DNA of 64,000 nucleotides from Bacteroidota bacterium (GCA_013288685.1 JABDBM010000001.1:1-64000), one strand, 5' to 3'; positions 26,212 to 35,356 are shown, counted from the stretch's first letter. The notes: generated by a model not told the origin, from the sequence alone. Program-made: numbers and translations.

Positions 26212-27369
26212 CTAACTAATCCAGCTTTTATAATAATTTTCGTCCTCAATTTTTATTGCATCTTCTGTCAGCATCAGCGGGCGGAAGGGGTCAATCATTA
26301 CAGCCAGTTCGTCCGTTGATTCTTTACCGATAGATTTCTCTACAGCACCGGGATGTGGCCCGTGCGGAATACCGCCAGGATGCAGGCTCATTTGTCCTTT
26401 AACTACATTTTTGCGACTCATAAAGTCACCATCAACGTAGTACAGCAACTCGTCGCTGTCGACGTTACTGTGGTTATAAGGGGCTGGGATGGAAAGCGGA
26501 TGATAATCGAACTTACGCGGCACAAAGGAGCAGATGACAAAATTATGCCCCTCGAACGTTTGATGTACTGGTGGCGGTTGGTGCAGGCGACCGGTTATTG
26601 GCTCAAAATCGTGAATAGAGAATGCCCAGGGATAATGAAAGCCATCCCAGCCAATAAAATCAAAAGGATGAGTGCCATAAATGTATGGGTATATTAAGCC
26701 CTGTTTTTTGATCAGGATTTTGAAATCGCCTTTTTCATCATGGGTTTCAAGGTCCGTTGGCCTTCTGATATCACGTTCGCAATAGGGTGATTGTTCAGTT
26801 AGCTGGCCGTAAGCGTTGGTATACCGTTTGGGAATACGGATAGGACTGAAACTCTCCACAATAAACAGGCGGTTATCGGGCGTATTAAATTCCATTTGAT
26901 AGATGGTGCCACGCGGAATGATAAGGTAATCGCCATAGGCAAATTTGATGTTGCCATAACCTGTTTTGAGCGTGCCAGACCCAACGTGAACAAATACCAC
27001 TTCATCGGCCTGGCTGTTTTTGTAAAAATAATCCGTCATGGATTTGCGTGGCGCGGCAAGGGAGATGTGCAGGTCGCTGTTTACCAGCACCGGTTTCCGG
27101 CTTTGCAGGTAATCATCAACAGGTTCAATTTTAAAGCCAATGAGGCTGGTGTGTTTCAGGTGTTTTTCGCGGGCTATTTTTGGCTCAACGGAATACGGCT
27201 TGCCCAACTCCTTTACCAAAGTAGGCGGATAAGCATGATAAACCAGCGAATACAGGCTCGAAAACCCTTCGGTTGATACCAGTTCTTCGGCATAAAGGCT
27301 ACCATCGGGCTTACGGAACTGCGTATGCCGCTTTGGCGGGATAGCCCCTAATGTATGATATACGGGCAT
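26212..27369 (-). CDS. hmgA: Homogentisate 1,2-dioxygenase
   Basis: 385 residues, a double-cupin iron enzyme. It starts YHTLGAIPPKRHTQFRKPDGSLYAEELVSTEGFSSLYSL, the family's conserved opening. It also has DEVVFVHVGSGTL, PRGTIYQMEF, ESFSPIRIPKRYTNAYGQL and the iron-site region SLHPGGIPHGPHPGAVEKS. It cleaves the ring of homogentisate to maleylacetoacetate in tyrosine/phenylalanine breakdown. It is shorter than the roughly 430-440-residue human-type enzyme, as is usual in Bacteroidota. It is upstream of hppD in one probable operon. Confidence 0.94.
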   Translation of the reverse strand: MPVYHTLGAIPPKRHTQFRKPDGSLYAEELVSTEGFSSLYSLVYHAYPPTLVKELGKPYSVEPKIAREKHLKHTSLIGFKIEPVDDYLQSRKPVLVNSDLHISLAAPRKSMTDYFYKNSQADEVVFVHVGSGTLKTGYGNIKFAYGDYLIIPRGTIYQMEFNTPDNRLFIVESFSPIRIPKRYTNAYGQLTEQSPYCERDIRRPTDLETHDEKGDFKILIKKQGLIYPYIYGTHPFDFIGWDGFHYPWAFSIHDFEPITGRLHQPPPVHQTFEGHNFVICSFVPRKFDYHPLSIPAPYNHSNVDSDELLYYVDGDFMSRKNVVKGQMSLHPGGIPHGPHPGAVEKSIGKESTDELAVMIDPFRPLMLTEDAIKIEDENYYKSWIS

Positions 27370-27852
27370 GGTGTGTTTTGTTGAAATGTTGTAAAGTTGA
27401 AAAGTTGGAATGTTTTAGCATTCAAAATTTCAGCAATAATTGATTATAAACTAAACGTTTAGAAATAGGATATGGTTTTAAAGCCGGGTCATAATAACAT
27501 TACAACCTTCCAACATTAAAACCTTACAACAAATTTAGTATTGCGCCAAAACGATTTTAGCGAGCACAGCATCCCTGAATGAGGAAGCATCACTCATAGA
27601 AGTGAGGCCAAGGGAAAAAAGAAAATGCTTTTGTATGCTCATCATTGTTTTACAAAGCTATGGGGAATATTTGGAATGTGCAAGGGTAGTAAATGGTTAT
27701 AGTAGTTGTAACGGTTGTAATAGTTAAAAACAACAGCTTCAATATCTGCGTTCCTTACAACTACTGCAACCTCCTTACAACATTTTCAACCTTTACAACT
27801 TTTTCAACAACTAAAATACTTATGTTTGATTTTCCGTAAACCCAACTAACCT
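27370..27852. other. Divergent hmgA-fahA spacer with repeat arms
   Basis: The left (27370-27530) and right (27690-27815) thirds are GTTGTAA/TTACAAC low-complexity repeat. The middle third holds the small reading frame at 27535-27645 and CAAAGCTATGGGGAATATTTGG. Any promoters for the two divergent tyrosine-degradation units must lie here; none could be placed with confidence. Confidence 0.5.
27535..27645 (-). CDS. Candidate small protein of 36 residues between hmgA and fahA
   Basis: A short frame starting with two ATG codons encodes MMSIQKHFLFSLGLTSM followed by SDASSFRDAVLAKIVLAQY. It is the only non-repetitive part of the roughly 480-base gap between divergent hmgA and fahA, the rest being GTTGTAA-type repeats. 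Its clean edges against the repeat suggest it is kept by selection, but it could equally be a promoter region. No known function. This is a low-confidence call from position and sequence complexity only. Confidence 0.35.
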   Translation of the reverse strand: MMSIQKHFLFSLGLTSMSDASSFRDAVLAKIVLAQY

Positions 27853-28848
27853 ATGAAATTAGTATCCTACAAAACCGAAGACAATGAGCATTTAGGCGTT
27901 TTTATAAACGGGCATATTTATAACCTGCACAGCTGCGACAAACTGATTCCCAATAACATGAATGAATTTTTATGGGGTGGCGATGAGCTGATGGAGCGTG
28001 CACAAAAAATAAATGCCGAAATCAGTTCGGGTAAGAGGGAGGCTAAGGAAGAGTTGTTTTTTGAGATGATGGCGCCGGTACCGCACCCCACTTCGTGTCG
28101 GGATGCGTATGCTTTCCGGCAGCATGTGGCTACTGCACGGCGTAACCGTAACGCAGATATGTTGCCGGAATTTGACCAGTTCCCTGTATTTTATTTTACC
28201 AACCACAATGCTATACAGGGTGCGGGCGAAATCAGGTGTATGCCCGATCATTTTCGCAACCTTGATTTTGAACTGGAAGTGGCCGTAGTGCTCAATAAAA
28301 AAGCCCGCAACATTAAAGCTGCCGATGCCGATAGCCTGATTGCCGGTTATATGATTATGAATGATATGAGCGCCCGAACGCTGCAAAAAGAGGAAATGCT
28401 GTTTAACCTTGGTCCTGCCAAAGGAAAAGACTTCTGTACGGTAATAGGCCCCTGGCTGGTAACGCCCGATGAACTGGAACCTTATAAAATTGTCACAAAA
28501 GCAGGCCACACCGGCAATAGCTATAACCTGCAAATGAAATGCGTAGTAAATGGTAAAGAGGTATCAAACGGCAGCATGGCCGATATGGACTGGACATTTG
28601 CCGAAATTATTGAACGCTGCGCCTATGGCTGCGATGTGCTACCCGGTGATGTAATAGGATCAGGCACGGTGGGCACAGGCTGCTTTTTGGAATTGAATGG
28701 AACTGGATTACTAAATGACCCTGCCTATAAGTCTCAATGGCTGCAACCCGGCGATTTGGTGGAAATGGAGATAACCGGGTTAGGTATGCTGGGGAATATT
28801 ATTGAGAAGGAGGATAGTGAGTTTTCGATTTTGGGGATGAAGAAATAA
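27853..28848 (+). CDS. fahA: Fumarylacetoacetate hydrolase family protein (fumarylacetoacetase)
   Basis: 331 residues of the FAH superfamily. Visible features are PVPHPTSCRDAYAFRQHVATARRNR, HNAIQGAGEIRCMPDHFRNLDFELEVAVVLNKKARN with the metal-binding Glu pair, YMIMNDMSARTLQKEE with the metal Asp, and GPAKGKDFCTVIGPWLVTPDEL. It hydrolyses fumarylacetoacetate (or a close acylpyruvate) to fumarate and acetoacetate, the last step of tyrosine degradation. Its position divergent to hmgA-hppD supports that substrate. A maleylacetoacetate isomerase gene is not seen nearby. Confidence 0.9.
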   Translation: MKLVSYKTEDNEHLGVFINGHIYNLHSCDKLIPNNMNEFLWGGDELMERAQKINAEISSGKREAKEELFFEMMAPVPHPTSCRDAYAFRQHVATARRNRNADMLPEFDQFPVFYFTNHNAIQGAGEIRCMPDHFRNLDFELEVAVVLNKKARNIKAADADSLIAGYMIMNDMSARTLQKEEMLFNLGPAKGKDFCTVIGPWLVTPDELEPYKIVTKAGHTGNSYNLQMKCVVNGKEVSNGSMADMDWTFAEIIERCAYGCDVLPGDVIGSGTVGTGCFLELNGTGLLNDPAYKSQWLQPGDLVEMEITGLGMLGNIIEKEDSEFSILGMKK

Positions 28849-28852
28849 AACC

Positions 28853-28943
28853 GTCTGAACCATGATTCGTAGGATTAAGGGATTAAAGGATTTTTGCACA
28901 TTCAATCCTTCAATCTTAAAATCAAGCGAATCATGGTTCAGAC
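28853..28943. repeat. Inverted repeat GTCTGAACCATGATT / AATCATGGTTCAGAC
   Basis: The arms GTCTGAACCATGATTCG and CGAATCATGGTTCAGAC are near-perfect complements, with ATTAAGGGATTAAAGG / CCTTCAATCTTAA inside. It separates convergent fahA and the HAD gene. A second copy is at 53585-53729 and a single arm near 8294-8310. Confidence 0.8.
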
Positions 28944-28949
28944 AAAAAG

Positions 28950-29555
28950 CTATAATACCCCCATCTCAACAAGTTTCTCCCTCAGCAGCTCCGCTGATGT
29001 AAAATGTATAGACTTTATCCCCAATTGCTCCGCAGCTAATATATTCCGGTAATTATCATCAATAAATACTGCCTCGTCCGCTTTAATGTTATGCCGGTCG
29101 AGCAATAGCTGGTAAAACGCCGGGGCGGGTTTGCGCATTTTTTCGGCGCCGGAAACTACTACGCCATCGAACCAGTTTAAAAACTCAAACCGGCTTACCG
29201 CGACCGGGAAAGTCTCGGCCGACCAGTTGGTTAAGGCGTATATGTTGTATTTGCCGCTGTCCTTAAGCTCTTTGAATATTTGAACGGTATCCCAAAGCGC
29301 TTCGCCCAGCATTTCTTCCCAACGGGAATAAAAGGCACGAATATTTGCTTCATGTTCCGGGAATTCTTTCACCAATATTTCGGTACCTTCTGCAAGCGAG
29401 CGGCCGGCATCCTGCTCTTCGTTCCATTCGGAAGTGCAGATGGTGGCCAGGAAATGTTTCATTTCCTCTTCGTCGGCAAATAGCGTGCGATACATATAAT
29501 GCGGGTTCCAGTCAATTAAAACTGCACCGAGGTCGAAGATGATGGTGTTAATCAT
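28950..29555 (-). CDS. HAD-superfamily phosphatase, subfamily IA (YihX-like)
   Basis: 201 residues. HAD motifs appear in order: IIFDLGAVLIDWN (nucleophile Asp8; the usual second Asp is Gly, as in the YihX group), TNWSAETF (motif II), KPAPAFYQLLLDRH (motif III Lys) and FIDDNYRNILAA (motif IV). The helical cap lies between motifs I and II. Such enzymes dephosphorylate sugar phosphates or other small phosphates; YihX acts on glucose-1-phosphate. The real substrate cannot be told from sequence. It is convergent with fahA. Confidence 0.88.
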   Translation of the reverse strand: MINTIIFDLGAVLIDWNPHYMYRTLFADEEEMKHFLATICTSEWNEEQDAGRSLAEGTEILVKEFPEHEANIRAFYSRWEEMLGEALWDTVQIFKELKDSGKYNIYALTNWSAETFPVAVSRFEFLNWFDGVVVSGAEKMRKPAPAFYQLLLDRHNIKADEAVFIDDNYRNILAAEQLGIKSIHFTSAELLREKLVEMGVL

Positions 29556-29582
29556 AGAATATTATATTAGTTATTAGCTACT

Positions 29583-29716
29583 GGTGTTTGTGTCCCCACA
29601 AACACTGCCACAGCGGCTGTGGGGACACAGCCTTGTAGTGGTTTTATTTTAGTTTTCGTTTATTATTGGTATTTGTGTCCTCACAAACACCATCGGCTGA
29701 TTGTGAGAACACAGTT
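29583..29716. repeat. Repeat pair GTGTTTGTGTCCCCACAAACAC
   Basis: Two related palindromes, GTTTGTGTCCCCACAAAC at 29587-29605 and TTTGTGTCCTCACAAACACC at 29673-29692, are accompanied by GTGGGGACACAG and GTGAGAACACAG. A related unit lies at 63514-63590. It separates the HAD gene from the PIN toxin pair. Confidence 0.7.
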
Positions 29717-29723
29717 TTGGCGT

Positions 29724-30137
29724 TTATATTAAGCTAATTATCTTTAAAAAACCATCTGCATTGATAGTTGTGAGTTCCGGGAAAGGAATTTTCTTCAATA
29801 TATCAAAATGTCTATCTTCAGTAACTATGTAATCGGCTTGTCCGGCTATAGCACAGTCACAATATTTATTATCGTCTTTATCCCTATCTATCAATTGCCA
29901 TTTGTAATAGGGTGTTATGTCGCGTGTATTTGGCAGTTCTTTTAAAAGACTTATAAAAGATTTAGCGGTAGCCAAACTGTATTTTTGTTGCAATATTTCT
30001 TCATACTCCAATAAAATGTCCACAGAAACTACGAGTTCATATTTACCGCTGATTAATGTTTGATAGATAAAATGATAAGGCGACCTGGATGTTAAACAAA
30101 TCACAAATACATTGCAGTCTATTACAACGGTCATCAT
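29724..30137 (-). CDS. PIN-domain ribonuclease toxin (VapC-like)
   Basis: 137 residues. Acidic PIN residues are visible: Asp in MTVVIDCNVFV, Glu in VDILLEYEEILQQ, Asp in LIDRDKDDNKYCDCAIAGQADYIVTEDRHF. The block from DDNKYCDCAIAG is the signature of the PIN_3 group (putative toxin component near residues 90-115). Such toxins cut tRNA or rRNA. Two ATG codons are in tandem; the first abuts the stop of the upstream gene with no gap, showing tight coupling with its probable antitoxin. The pair appears intact. Confidence 0.82.
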   Translation of the reverse strand: MMTVVIDCNVFVICLTSRSPYHFIYQTLISGKYELVVSVDILLEYEEILQQKYSLATAKSFISLLKELPNTRDITPYYKWQLIDRDKDDNKYCDCAIAGQADYIVTEDRHFDILKKIPFPELTTINADGFLKIISLI

Positions 30138-30350
30138 TTATGCAGTTCTACGAAAGTGTTCCTTTTTCCATTTCTCGAAAACCGTGTCTGCATAACCTTT
30201 TTCTTCGAATGCTTTATCAGCTTCAAAGGTTACTTTATTAGCAAGGTAGGCGATAAGCAATGATCGTATTTCCTGAAGTTCTTCTTCAGACTGGTCGTTT
30301 CTGAATAATTTCAGTATTTCTAACTGTGTGCTATTAAGTGCGACTGCCAT
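30138..30350 (-). CDS. Probable antitoxin partner of the PIN toxin
   Basis: 70 residues: MAVALNSTQLEILKLF, then EEELQEIRSLLIAYLANKVTFEADKAFEEKG and FEKWKKEHFRRTA. It is a short helical protein of the kind that pairs with PIN toxins, and its C-terminus is basic. It directly precedes the toxin gene without a gap. I do not recognise a named antitoxin family. The assignment rests on gene order and size. Confidence 0.7.
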   Translation of the reverse strand: MAVALNSTQLEILKLFRNDQSEEELQEIRSLLIAYLANKVTFEADKAFEEKGYADTVFEKWKKEHFRRTA

Positions 30351-30412
30351 ATTAACTTTTTATCAAATATAATGGTTTTATAAACAAGAGGTGAAATTGA
30401 AAAAGTAGACAA

Positions 30413-31723
30413 TCACTCATTTCCCAACAAAAATTCCTTAAACCCTTCAAAATCCTTACCCAAAGCTGCCGATTGTTTTTCCTTTTTTGCCAGCTCCTTC
30501 ACTTGTTCGGGCACTTCAACTTTGGCAGCAATGCTTTCCGGGTAAACATCAGGGAACTTGCAGGGGTGCGCGGTTGATAAAAATACACCTGCCACATCGG
30601 CCTTGTAATTATCCTGCTGCCAGTCGCGCAGGGCCTGCCAGGCTATGGCCGTATGCGGACAAGCTATATAATTGTAGTTATCATTAATAAACTTAATGGC
30701 CTCCAGCGTTTGTTCGTCGTTATAGCTGTAGCCGGTTATTAGGGTTGTAAGGGCATTGGCATCAGCTTTAAACAAATCGGCAATGCGCACCCAGTTGCTT
30801 GGGTTGCCTACGTCCATGGCATTACTCAGGGTAGCTACAGATGGCTTTGGTTGATAAACGCCGGTTTTTAAAAACTCTGGAACGGTATCGTTAACATTGG
30901 TTGCCGCTATAAAATGTTCAACAGGCAAACCCATTTTCCAGGCTAATAAGCCCGCACCAATATTACCAAAGTTGCCGCTGGGAACCGAAAAAATTACTTT
31001 ACTGATGCCTTGTTTTAATAACTGCGCATAAGCATTAAAGTAGTAAAACGTTTGCGGTATTAACCGGGCGATATTGATAGAGTTGGCTGATGTGAGCCTG
31101 AATTTTTCATTCAACTCTGCATCAGTAAATGCCTGTTTAACCAGCGCCTGGCAGTCGTCAAATGTACCGTCAATTTCCAGTGCGCGGATGTTTTGGCCGT
31201 TGGTGGTTAGTTGTTGCTCCTGTATATCGCTAACTTTCCCTTTTGGATAAAGGATAGTTACGCGGGTGTTAGGTACGCCTAAAAAACCTAAGGCTACGGC
31301 GCCGCCGGTATCGCCGGATGTGGCTACCAAAACGTCCAATTGTTTTTCGCCTTTCTCTAAAAAGTAGCTCATGATGCGGCTCATAAAGCGGGCGCCAAAA
31401 TCTTTAAACGCCAGCGATGGGCCGTGCCAAAGTTCCAGCACAAATACATTGTCTTCCAGTTTTACAACCGGGGCTAAAAAGCTGATAGCATCGTAAACGA
31501 TTGCCTTTAAATCGGCATCGGGTATATCATTGCCCAATATATTTTTAGCTACATGAAAAGCAATTTCGGGCAGGGTATATTGGTCAATGTTATTCAGGAA
31601 TTTATCATCCAGCCGGGGGATACTAACCGGCATATAAAGGCCTTTGTCCTGCGGCATGCTGTTAAAAACCGCTTCTTTAAATGATACACGGGTGGATGGG
31701 TTGTTGGTACTGTAGTATTGCAA
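30413..31723 (-). CDS. thrC: Threonine synthase
   Basis: 436 residues, a fold-type II PLP enzyme. The cofactor Lys107 is in HGPSLAFKDFGARFMSR, and VLVATSGDTGGAVALGFLG and FSVPSGNFGNIGAGLLA bind the phosphate. It turns O-phosphohomoserine into threonine. The start codon is TTG (31721-31723): an in-frame TAA lies two codons upstream and MQYYSTNNPSTRVSF is the normal N-terminus. It is the third gene of thrA-thrB-thrC, 149 bases behind thrB, with AAATCCGAAATC-type repeats in the gap. Confidence 0.95.
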   Translation of the reverse strand: MQYYSTNNPSTRVSFKEAVFNSMPQDKGLYMPVSIPRLDDKFLNNIDQYTLPEIAFHVAKNILGNDIPDADLKAIVYDAISFLAPVVKLEDNVFVLELWHGPSLAFKDFGARFMSRIMSYFLEKGEKQLDVLVATSGDTGGAVALGFLGVPNTRVTILYPKGKVSDIQEQQLTTNGQNIRALEIDGTFDDCQALVKQAFTDAELNEKFRLTSANSINIARLIPQTFYYFNAYAQLLKQGISKVIFSVPSGNFGNIGAGLLAWKMGLPVEHFIAATNVNDTVPEFLKTGVYQPKPSVATLSNAMDVGNPSNWVRIADLFKADANALTTLITGYSYNDEQTLEAIKFINDNYNYIACPHTAIAWQALRDWQQDNYKADVAGVFLSTAHPCKFPDVYPESIAAKVEVPEQVKELAKKEKQSAALGKDFEGFKEFLLGNE

Positions 31724-31872
31724 TTTGATTTACGATTTTAGATTTACGAATTACGATTTATTTTTTTGGGGATTACGGTGATATTAAAAAGATTGCGGTG
31801 ATTTTTTAATTGATCGCGTTGAATTATCGATCCGGAAGACAAAATCCGAAATCGAAATTCCCAAATCCGAAA

Positions 31873-32862
31873 TCAAATCACCCTTGGCCCTTTATCATTA
31901 ATAGTGGATACATAACCATTTGACCCAATCTTCATCGCTGTTAAATGATGCCTCAACTTTTGAGTAACCAGCTTTGCCGTTTCCTCATCACGCGTAAACG
32001 CAAATACCGACGGACCGGAGCCGGATATACCGAAACTTACGGCGCCCAATTCCATCGCTATCTCACGCATTTTATAAAAATCGGGGATGAGCATGGAGCG
32101 TACGGGTTCAACCAGTATATCCTTCATACTGCGGCCAATCAGGTCAATATCGTTCATAAATAAGCCGCTTACCAGGCCGGCTATATTGCCCCATTGGGTA
32201 ACGGCATCTTTCATCTGGATGTTTTTGCGTATAATTTGCCTTGCCTCACGGGTAGGCACATCCACATCAGGGAATACAATGGCGCACCATAAGCCCGCAG
32301 GGTGGGGCAGGCGGATGACGTCCAACGGTTCGTAGCTGCGGATCAGCACAAAGCCGCCCATTAGCGCAGGAGCGACGTTATCCGCATGGCCATGACCGCA
32401 AGCCATTTCTTCGCCCTTCATGGCAAAAGGCAACAGGCTGGCTACATCGGTTTCATCGCCCAAAAGTGTTTTTATCGCGAATAAACCAGCAACCGTACTT
32501 GCAGAACTGGAACCCAGTCCGCTGCCGATGGGCATTTTTTTATGCAGCTCAATATCCAAACCAATATCCGTACGGCCAACGCTTTGCAGGTAATGCTGTA
32601 CGCTCACACTTACGGTATTTTTAGCCGGATCGAGTGGCAGACGGCCATCATCGCCGGTAATTTTACTGATGGTGATACCCGGTTTATTGGTCATTCGCAT
32701 GATGACTTCGTCGCCGGGCTCGTTAACGGCAAAACCGAGTACATCGAAGCCGCAGACTACGTTGGCGACAGTGGCGGGGGCGAAAACGCTAACCCCCCGA
32801 CCCCCTAAAGGGGGAGTGATAAGCGTGGGGGCTTGTATTTCTTGTATATTGTTATTGTCCAT
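31873..32862 (-). CDS. thrB: Homoserine kinase with a repeat-derived N-terminal insertion
   Basis: GHMP kinase: VSVFAPATVANVVCGFDVLGFAV at the start, ATP loop KKMPIGSGLGSSSASTVAG, and SGSGPSVFAF near the end. It makes O-phosphohomoserine for ThrC. The ATG at 32862 (MDNNNIQEIQ) is preferred to a TTG at 32880. The segment TLITPPLGGRG between the start and VSVFAP is encoded by one arm of a C/G-rich palindromic element (32797-32820) whose other arm lies in the thrA-thrB gap. The enzyme core is complete, so the insertion is probably tolerated as an N-terminal tail. Confidence 0.94.
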   Translation of the reverse strand: MDNNNIQEIQAPTLITPPLGGRGVSVFAPATVANVVCGFDVLGFAVNEPGDEVIMRMTNKPGITISKITGDDGRLPLDPAKNTVSVSVQHYLQSVGRTDIGLDIELHKKMPIGSGLGSSSASTVAGLFAIKTLLGDETDVASLLPFAMKGEEMACGHGHADNVAPALMGGFVLIRSYEPLDVIRLPHPAGLWCAIVFPDVDVPTREARQIIRKNIQMKDAVTQWGNIAGLVSGLFMNDIDLIGRSMKDILVEPVRSMLIPDFYKMREIAMELGAVSFGISGSGPSVFAFTRDEETAKLVTQKLRHHLTAMKIGSNGYVSTINDKGPRVI

Positions 32863-32908
32863 ATAAGTATCAAATTTCAATTCCCCCTTTAGGGGGTTAG
32901 GGGGTAGT
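32790..32908. repeat. C/G-rich inverted repeat element overlapping the thrB 5' end
   Basis: Arm 1 at 32793-32820 (ACCCCCCGACCCCCTAAAGG..) lies inside thrB; arm 2 at 32881-32907 (CCCCCTTTAGGGGGTTAGGG..) lies in the thrA-thrB gap. The arms are complementary and each also holds a small CCCCCTAAAGGGGG palindrome. A related element straddles the comB start at 52355-52455. Confidence 0.85.
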
Positions 32909-35356
32909 TTACGCCCCTACGTTAATCAAATCAGCAAATACACCGGCGGCAGTAACCTCTGCGCCCGCACCCGGGCCTTTTACCACCAGCGGGCGTTCTT
33001 TGTATCTGTCGGTGGTGAATGATATTATATTATCACTTCCCGATAAGGTATAAAACGGATGACTTTCGTCAACCATTTGCAGGGTGATTGCAGCCTTGCC
33101 GTCTTCCAGTTTACCGATGTAGCGCAATACTTTATTTTCTGCTTCGGCCTTTGTTTTTAAGTTGGTAAAGAAAGCATCTTCGGCTTTTAGTGCTGCGTAA
33201 AAATCGTCAACGGTTTGGGCCTCTAAACAAGCTTTGGGTAATACGCTTTCAATTTGCACATCAGCGGCTTCCATGGAGTGACCGGCATCGCGGGCTAAAA
33301 TTAATATTTTGCGCATAAAATCTTTTCCACTCAAATCATCGCGCGGATCGGGTTCGGTATAGCCTTTTTCCTGGGCTTCTTTTACCACATCGTGAAAATT
33401 GGCATCGCCTTTAAAATTGTTAAATATAAAGGAAATAGTTCCTGATAATATCGCTTCAATTTTGGCAATGCGGTCGCCGCTGTTCATCAGGTCTTTGAGC
33501 GTGCGGATAATCGGCAATCCGGCGCCAACATTGGTCTCGTAAAAGAAATCGACCCCGTGTTGTTTTGCCGCATCGCGGAAGGTTTTATATTGCTGGTACG
33601 ATGCCGAGTTGCCAATTTTATTGCAGGTGATGACCGATATGTTCGATTTAAAGACTTCTTCGTAAAATTCGATGGGTGTTGGGCTGGCTGTATTATCGAT
33701 AAATACGCAGTTCGGCAGGTTCATGCGTTTCATTTCGGTCACAAATTCTTTCAAATCGGCGGTATGACTGGTTGCCGCCAGTTCATCCTGCCAGCTATCC
33801 AGCGAAATACCATCCGAATTAAACAGCATTTTACGGGTATTGCTGATGCCTGCAATTTTTACCTGTATGCCGTTGTTTTCCTGTAAGTAATCGCTGTGCG
33901 CGTTTAGTTGTTTAAATAGAGTTTGCCCGATGTTGCCGGTACCCAGGCAAAAGGCATGAAGGGTTTTGGTGAGTTGGGTAAAAAAGCCATCATGTACAGC
34001 ATTCAAAGCCTTGCCCAAATCTTTTGCCGATATAATAACCGATATATTATATTCTGACGAACCCTGCGCTATGGCCCTTACGTTTACCCCGTTGCGACCA
34101 AGCGCATGAAACAGTTTGCCCGATACACCGGGGGTTTGCTTCATGTTTTCGCCAACGATGGCTATGATGGCTAAATTTTGCTCGATGGCTACAGGATCTA
34201 ATTTTTTAGCAATCAGTTCCAGCTCAAACTCCAGCTCAATTACCTGCCGGGCCCGTTCGGTATCGCCAGGTTGCACGGCAAAGGTGATGCTGTGCTCGGA
34301 TGAGGATTGGGTAATGAGGATGATATTGATTTGCTCGCGCGCTAAAAGCGAAAACAAACGCCCGCTAAAGCCCGATTTGCCTACCATGCCGCTGCCTTCC
34401 ACATTCAGAATACTGATATTATTGATGGATGAAATACCTTTTATGGGTAGGTTGGATGGCTTGCAATCGTGACGGATAACGGTGCCCTCAAACTCAGGCT
34501 CGAAAGTATTTTTGATAACGATGGGTATCTTTTTGAGGAACGCCGGGATCATGGTTGGCGGATAGATCACCTTGGCGCCGAAATAGGAAAGCTCCATGGC
34601 TTCGGTATAAGTAAGCTCGGGCAATGAAAATGCTTTGGTCACCATTCGAGGGTCGGCGGTCATCATGCCGTTAACATCGGTCCATATTTGTATTTCGGCG
34701 GCATTTAAGGCCGAGCCAAATATGGCGGCGGTGTAATCGCTTCCACCACGACCAAGGGTGGTGATTTGCCCGGCATCATTGGATGAAATAAAACCGGTAA
34801 CAAAAATCATTTTACCTTCGTTTTCGCGGCGAAAACCTTGTATCAGCTGACTGCTCAGCTCCATGTTTACCTTGGCATTGCCGAAAGTACTGTCGGTTTT
34901 TATCAGTTCCGAAGCATCCGCGCAAACCGCTTCTTTAAATTCCTGGGCAGCTATTTTGCAGATCATCAGGGTGGAGCAGCGTTCGCCAAAACTCAACACC
35001 ATATCGCGGGTTTTGGGGGTAAGTTCCCGTAAGGTAAGTACACCCTGCAACAAGTCTTCCAACTGATTAAAATAGAGCTTTAAACGGGTAAAGGCCGGGT
35101 TTTGGTTTTGAATGGTTAACAGGCTCTTTACCACATCAAAATGGCGTTTTTCCAGGTCGGCTAACCCGGCGGTAAAGTCAATGCCGTTTGCGGCCCCTTC
35201 GGCCATGGAAATCAGTAGGTTGGTTACGCCGCTCATGGCGGATAATACCACCACCGGCTTTTCTTTACTGTTTGCTTCGCCCTTTAAAATAGTTAATAGG
35301 GTGCGGATACTTTCAACTGATCCTACGGATGTACCGCCAAATTTTAAAATGTTCAT
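32909..35356 (-). CDS. thrA: Bifunctional aspartate kinase / homoserine dehydrogenase
   Basis: 815 residues. Residues 1-290 are the aspartokinase (MNILKFGGTSVGSVESI, FVTGFISSNDAGQITTLGRGGSDYTAA, WTDVNGMMTADPR). About 310-455 are two ACT domains (ISSINNISILNVEGSGMVG, IIAIVGENMKQTPGVSGKLF). About 460-815 are homoserine dehydrogenase (FCLGTGNIGQTLFKQL, ANVGAGLPIIRTL, GTISFIFN, EAQEKGYTEPDPRDDLSGKD, GPGAGAEVTAAGVFADL). It carries out the first and third steps of threonine/methionine synthesis and is normally feedback-inhibited through the ACT domains. It is the first gene of the operon and is preceded by a threonine attenuator. Confidence 0.97.
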   Translation of the reverse strand: MNILKFGGTSVGSVESIRTLLTILKGEANSKEKPVVVLSAMSGVTNLLISMAEGAANGIDFTAGLADLEKRHFDVVKSLLTIQNQNPAFTRLKLYFNQLEDLLQGVLTLRELTPKTRDMVLSFGERCSTLMICKIAAQEFKEAVCADASELIKTDSTFGNAKVNMELSSQLIQGFRRENEGKMIFVTGFISSNDAGQITTLGRGGSDYTAAIFGSALNAAEIQIWTDVNGMMTADPRMVTKAFSLPELTYTEAMELSYFGAKVIYPPTMIPAFLKKIPIVIKNTFEPEFEGTVIRHDCKPSNLPIKGISSINNISILNVEGSGMVGKSGFSGRLFSLLAREQINIILITQSSSEHSITFAVQPGDTERARQVIELEFELELIAKKLDPVAIEQNLAIIAIVGENMKQTPGVSGKLFHALGRNGVNVRAIAQGSSEYNISVIISAKDLGKALNAVHDGFFTQLTKTLHAFCLGTGNIGQTLFKQLNAHSDYLQENNGIQVKIAGISNTRKMLFNSDGISLDSWQDELAATSHTADLKEFVTEMKRMNLPNCVFIDNTASPTPIEFYEEVFKSNISVITCNKIGNSASYQQYKTFRDAAKQHGVDFFYETNVGAGLPIIRTLKDLMNSGDRIAKIEAILSGTISFIFNNFKGDANFHDVVKEAQEKGYTEPDPRDDLSGKDFMRKILILARDAGHSMEAADVQIESVLPKACLEAQTVDDFYAALKAEDAFFTNLKTKAEAENKVLRYIGKLEDGKAAITLQMVDESHPFYTLSGSDNIISFTTDRYKERPLVVKGPGAGAEVTAAGVFADLINVGA

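Noticed and set aside
27970..28533. 187-codon minus-strand frame opposite fahA
   Set aside because: fahA has the full set of FAH motifs, so the antisense frame is a by-product of codon use.
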